A stretch of 8,038 bases of DNA from Marinilabiliaceae bacterium. GTDB taxonomy: Bacteria > Bacteroidota > Bacteroidia > Bacteroidales > Marinilabiliaceae. The stretch lies in NCBI GenBank assembly GCA_027010905.1, contig JALVBA010000205.1, positions 1 through 8,038 of the forward strand, written 5' to 3'. The position numbers and the translations under genes were made by a program. Below the pieces are notes generated by a model. The model did not search any database. It was not told the origin of the DNA and was given only the letters and a program-made list of their open reading frames with translations. Shown here one piece after another: positions 6,194 through 8,038 of the stretch. Every line of letters starts with the position of its first letter. Positions within the stretch are counted from its first letter, which is position 1.

Positions 6194-6906
6194 TATTTTG
6201 TAATAAGATTTATATCATCCATCAAGTTATCTTTATACGACTTTCCTATTGGAATAATTTTCGAACCGCTATCCTGCCTGATAATAACTGAATTGTCCTC
6301 TATCATCTTTATTTTGCTGATATTGACAATAAACGATCTGTGAATACGAACAAACTTATCCGAAGGCATCTTCTCAGATATTGCTTTCATTGTAAAGTGA
6401 ATAGTATACTTCTCCTTAAAGGTGTTCACAATAACATAGTTCTCCAAAGCTTCAATCCAAAGAATATCATCATATTTCACACGTACAAGTGAACTGTTAT
6501 TCTTGATAAATATCTCACTCCCCTCGCTTCCAAACTTCTCCTTCTTCTCAAATCGCTCTTTAGCTCTGTTAATTGCCTTAATAAAACGACCGTACTGTAC
6601 CGGTTTCAGAAGATAGTCGGTAACATCAAACTCATACGATTCAACTGCGTACTTCTCTTTTGACGAATAGATTACTATCTGGGGCAGTTCGTTTAATGAT
6701 TTCAGGAAGTCGATACCTGACATCTCAGGCATCTCAATATCTAAAAAGATAATATGCACATGAGGAGCATCCTCTTTCGACATATTGTTTATTGCGTCAA
6801 TAGCACTGGAGTATGCACCCACAAGACTCAACCCCTCTGTCTTCTCTACAAAGTCCTCAATTATCCTAAGAGATAATTTATCGTCATCAATAATTATACA
6901 ATTCAT
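6193..6906 (-). CDS. LytTR-family response regulator (LytR/AlgR type)
   Basis: DNA-binding two-component response regulator of 237 residues. The receiver domain (about 1-120) is complete: acidic pocket Asp7-Asp8-Asp9, phospho-acceptor Asp56 in FLDIEMPEMSG, the switch Ser81/Ser82 (IYSS, where Thr is more usual), and Lys101 in YLLKPV. A charged linker (about 115-133) leads to a LytTR DNA-binding domain (about 134-237) with the typical segments DDILWIEALENYVIV and FVRIHRSFIVNISKI. Such regulators in Bacteroidota normally pair with a 5TM/LytS-type His_kinase protein; none is next to this gene, so the partner and target are unknown. The open frame runs up to a TTG at 6936, but the ATG at 6906 (MNCIIIDDD) is the canonical receiver start, and the promoter below overlaps the longer version. 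It is convergent with the phosphate operon. Confidence 0.93.
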   Translation of the reverse strand: MNCIIIDDDKLSLRIIEDFVEKTEGLSLVGAYSSAIDAINNMSKEDAPHVHIIFLDIEMPEMSGIDFLKSLNELPQIVIYSSKEKYAVESYEFDVTDYLLKPVQYGRFIKAINRAKERFEKKEKFGSEGSEIFIKNNSSLVRVKYDDILWIEALENYVIVNTFKEKYTIHFTMKAISEKMPSDKFVRIHRSFIVNISKIKMIEDNSVIIRQDSGSKIIPIGKSYKDNLMDDINLITK

Positions 6907-6921
6907 AAGAAAACATTTATT

Positions 6922-6952
6922 CAAAATTAAAAACAATCACTATTAAAACAAA
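6922..6952 (-). promoter_or_regulatory. Candidate promoter of the LytTR regulator gene
   Basis: On the minus strand TTTG (6952-6949) is followed after exactly 19 bases by TAATTTTG (6929-6922). This is a full match to the Bacteroidota consensus TTTG-N19-TAnnTTTG at ideal spacing. The transcript would begin near 6917, leaving a leader of only about 10 bases before ATG 6906 and excluding the upstream TTG at 6936. The rest of 6907-7003 is AT-rich and shows no gene or terminator. Confidence 0.6.
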
Positions 6953-7003
6953 TGATAACGCAAAATATTGTTATTAAAACATTACATTTTTCTAATATGG
7001 CTA

Positions 7004-7678
7004 CTATTTTCTATCTCTGTAGAATCTTTTCTCTACCAATTCACTCTTTTTTACTGTAATTCTCAACCAGTTTAAAAGTATCTCGTCCGACTCTTTCTGA
7101 GAAAGTTTCCAATTCAATCCTGATTCATTTAACTTAAAAACCAGATGGTGTAAAACTATTGCTGCCGAAACCGAGATATTAAAACTCTCGGTAAACCCAT
7201 ACATGGGTATTTTCAAAAATTCATCGGCATTCTCTCTTACTACATCTGATATGCCTGTAAGCTCGGTACCAAAAACCAGTGCTGTTTTTCCTGCAATTAT
7301 ATTAAACTCCTCGAGGTTTATATCGTTTGTGTGAGGTGTTGTTGCCACGATACGATACCCGTCTGCCTTCAACTTATTAATTGCATCAAGTGTGTTGTTA
7401 CCTTTCTCGTTGTAGTAATTTAACGATAACCACTTCGATGCTCCCTGTACTACATCGGGATTGATATTATACTCATTTTCATTCTCAATTATATGTGCAT
7501 CCTGAATGCCGAAACAGTCACAAGTTCGCAGTACGGCACTGGCATTCTGAGACTGATAAATATCTTCGAGCACAACTGTCAGATATCTTGTACGATTTTG
7601 CAGTACCTCCTGAATCTGAGCAAAACGCTTATCAGTAATAACAGATGACAAATACTCTATTAATCCCTTGTCTGTCAT
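7004..7678 (-). CDS. trmH: tRNA (guanosine-2'-O-)-methyltransferase, TrmH (SpoU/SPOUT family)
   Basis: SAM-dependent SPOUT methyltransferase, 224 residues, matching TrmH, which methylates the 2'-OH of Gm18 in the D-loop of tRNAs. The trefoil-knot motifs are all present: motif 1 SQNASAVLRTCDCFG (43-57), with Asn45 and the presumed catalytic Arg51; motif 2 FGTELTGIS (136-144); and motif 3 IPMYGFTESFNISVSAA (157-173) with the SAM-binding knot Ser/Asn. The ordering RYLTVVLEDI before motif 1 and the lack of an N-terminal ribosome-binding substrate domain favour TrmH over 23S rRNA enzymes such as RlmB. The C-terminal basic tail (VKKSELVEKRFYRDRK) resembles the tRNA-binding extension. It lies 71 bases downstream of the HU gene with a hairpin in between and no clear promoter of its own, so it may depend on readthrough. 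Confidence 0.85.
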   Translation of the reverse strand: MTDKGLIEYLSSVITDKRFAQIQEVLQNRTRYLTVVLEDIYQSQNASAVLRTCDCFGIQDAHIIENENEYNINPDVVQGASKWLSLNYYNEKGNNTLDAINKLKADGYRIVATTPHTNDINLEEFNIIAGKTALVFGTELTGISDVVRENADEFLKIPMYGFTESFNISVSAAIVLHHLVFKLNESGLNWKLSQKESDEILLNWLRITVKKSELVEKRFYRDRK

Positions 7679-7696
7679 ACGCCACTATATAAAACG

Positions 7697-7726
7697 AAAA
7701 AGAGAGTACCGTAAATGCACTCTCTT
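7697..7726 (-). terminator. Intrinsic terminator (or attenuator) after the HU gene
   Basis: On the minus strand AAGAGAGT (7726-7719) pairs perfectly with ACTCTCTT (7707-7700) around an 11-base loop, and the second arm runs into five T (7701-7697). Placed 24 bases after the HU stop codon, it should end most HU transcripts. It lies only 19 bases before the TrmH start, leaving no room for an evident separate promoter, so partial termination with readthrough into trmH is likely. Confidence 0.75.
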
Positions 7727-7749
7727 ATATCTTTTTAAACTGAGAAGAT

Positions 7750-8022
7750 CTAGTTAATAGAATCAGTCAGTTCACTACCAGCTTTAAATTTAACAACTTT
7801 CTTAGCAGAAATTCGAATTTCTGCACCAGTTTGAGGATTTCTTCCTATACGAGCACTTCTTTCAGTAACGCCAAAAGAACCAAATCCTACTAAAGCAACA
7901 CGATCTCCACCCTTAAGGGCACCACCTGTTACATTAATAAAAGCATCTAACGCTTTTTTAGCATCAGCTTTTGTTAAACCAGAATCACTAGCAATTGCAT
8001 CGATTAATTGAGCTTTGTTCAT
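7750..8022 (-). CDS. HU-family DNA-binding protein
   Basis: Nucleoid-associated protein of 90 residues, the exact size of bacterial HU. It forms dimers that bind and bend DNA with little sequence preference. The N-terminal helical dimerisation region (MNKAQLIDAIASDSGLTKAD) is followed by the conserved FGSFGV turn (47-52) and the DNA-binding beta arm with GRNPQTG (60-66), where Pro63 is the intercalating residue at the arm tip. The family-typical ISAKKVVKFKAGSELTDSI closes the protein. It is a close match to the canonical short HU, not to the longer IHF-like or Bacteroidota-specific long variants. The ATG at 8022 is the expected start; its promoter lies mostly outside the window, with only 16 bases visible upstream. 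Confidence 0.97.
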   Translation of the reverse strand: MNKAQLIDAIASDSGLTKADAKKALDAFINVTGGALKGGDRVALVGFGSFGVTERSARIGRNPQTGAEIRISAKKVVKFKAGSELTDSIN

Positions 8023-8038
8023 AATAATTATAAATTTT

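Noticed and set aside
1..8038. CRISPR array, tRNA, rRNA, insertion sequence or phage genes
   Set aside because: No regularly spaced long repeats, no cloverleaf-like segment and no transposase or integrase frame were seen on either strand.

Overview
The window looks like a piece of a Bacteroidota chromosome, probably of the order Bacteroidales. The evidence is AT-rich DNA, promoter-like sites of the TTTG / TAnnTTTG type instead of sigma70 boxes, few Shine-Dalgarno sequences, a LytTR response regulator, and a long PiT transporter with a soluble tail. No genus can be assigned. Most of the content is housekeeping or accessory metabolism; there is no CRISPR array, intact insertion sequence, phage gene or RNA gene.

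Layout. Bases 17-1347 (+) hold a short-chain dehydrogenase/reductase and a YbgC/FadM-type hotdog thioesterase, separated by a GC-rich palindrome that looks like a dispersed intergenic repeat. Bases 1411-1861 (+) hold the wreck of an MNT/HEPN (mntA-hepT type) toxin-antitoxin pair: the nucleotidyltransferase antitoxin is broken by a 2-base CA insertion inside its GSx10DxD motif, and the HEPN toxin by one extra T in a T7 run plus loss of its catalytic C-terminal half. Bases 1891-2529 (-) encode a LysE/RhtB-type exporter, divergent from the next operon.

The best signal is the phosphate region. A PiT-family phosphate transporter with a PhoU-like soluble C-terminus (2817-5078) is followed 13 bases later by an outer-membrane beta-barrel porin (5092-6156). 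Directly upstream of the transporter's promoter are four hexamers, TTAACA / TTAACA / TTAAGA / TAAACA, each exactly 11 bp from the last (2720-2758). This is the geometry of PhoB/PhoP 'Pho boxes' and suggests a phosphate-starvation-controlled operon that carries phosphate across both membranes. A symmetric hairpin (6168-6193) ends this operon and the convergent regulator gene.

Bases 6193-8022 (-) hold, in transcription order, an HU-type DNA-binding protein, a terminator hairpin, a TrmH-type tRNA ribose methyltransferase, and a LytTR response regulator with its own well-matched promoter and no kinase beside it. For three genes (PiT, porin, regulator) the longest open frame begins at an implausible TTG; downstream ATG starts are chosen here, two of them supported by promoter placement.
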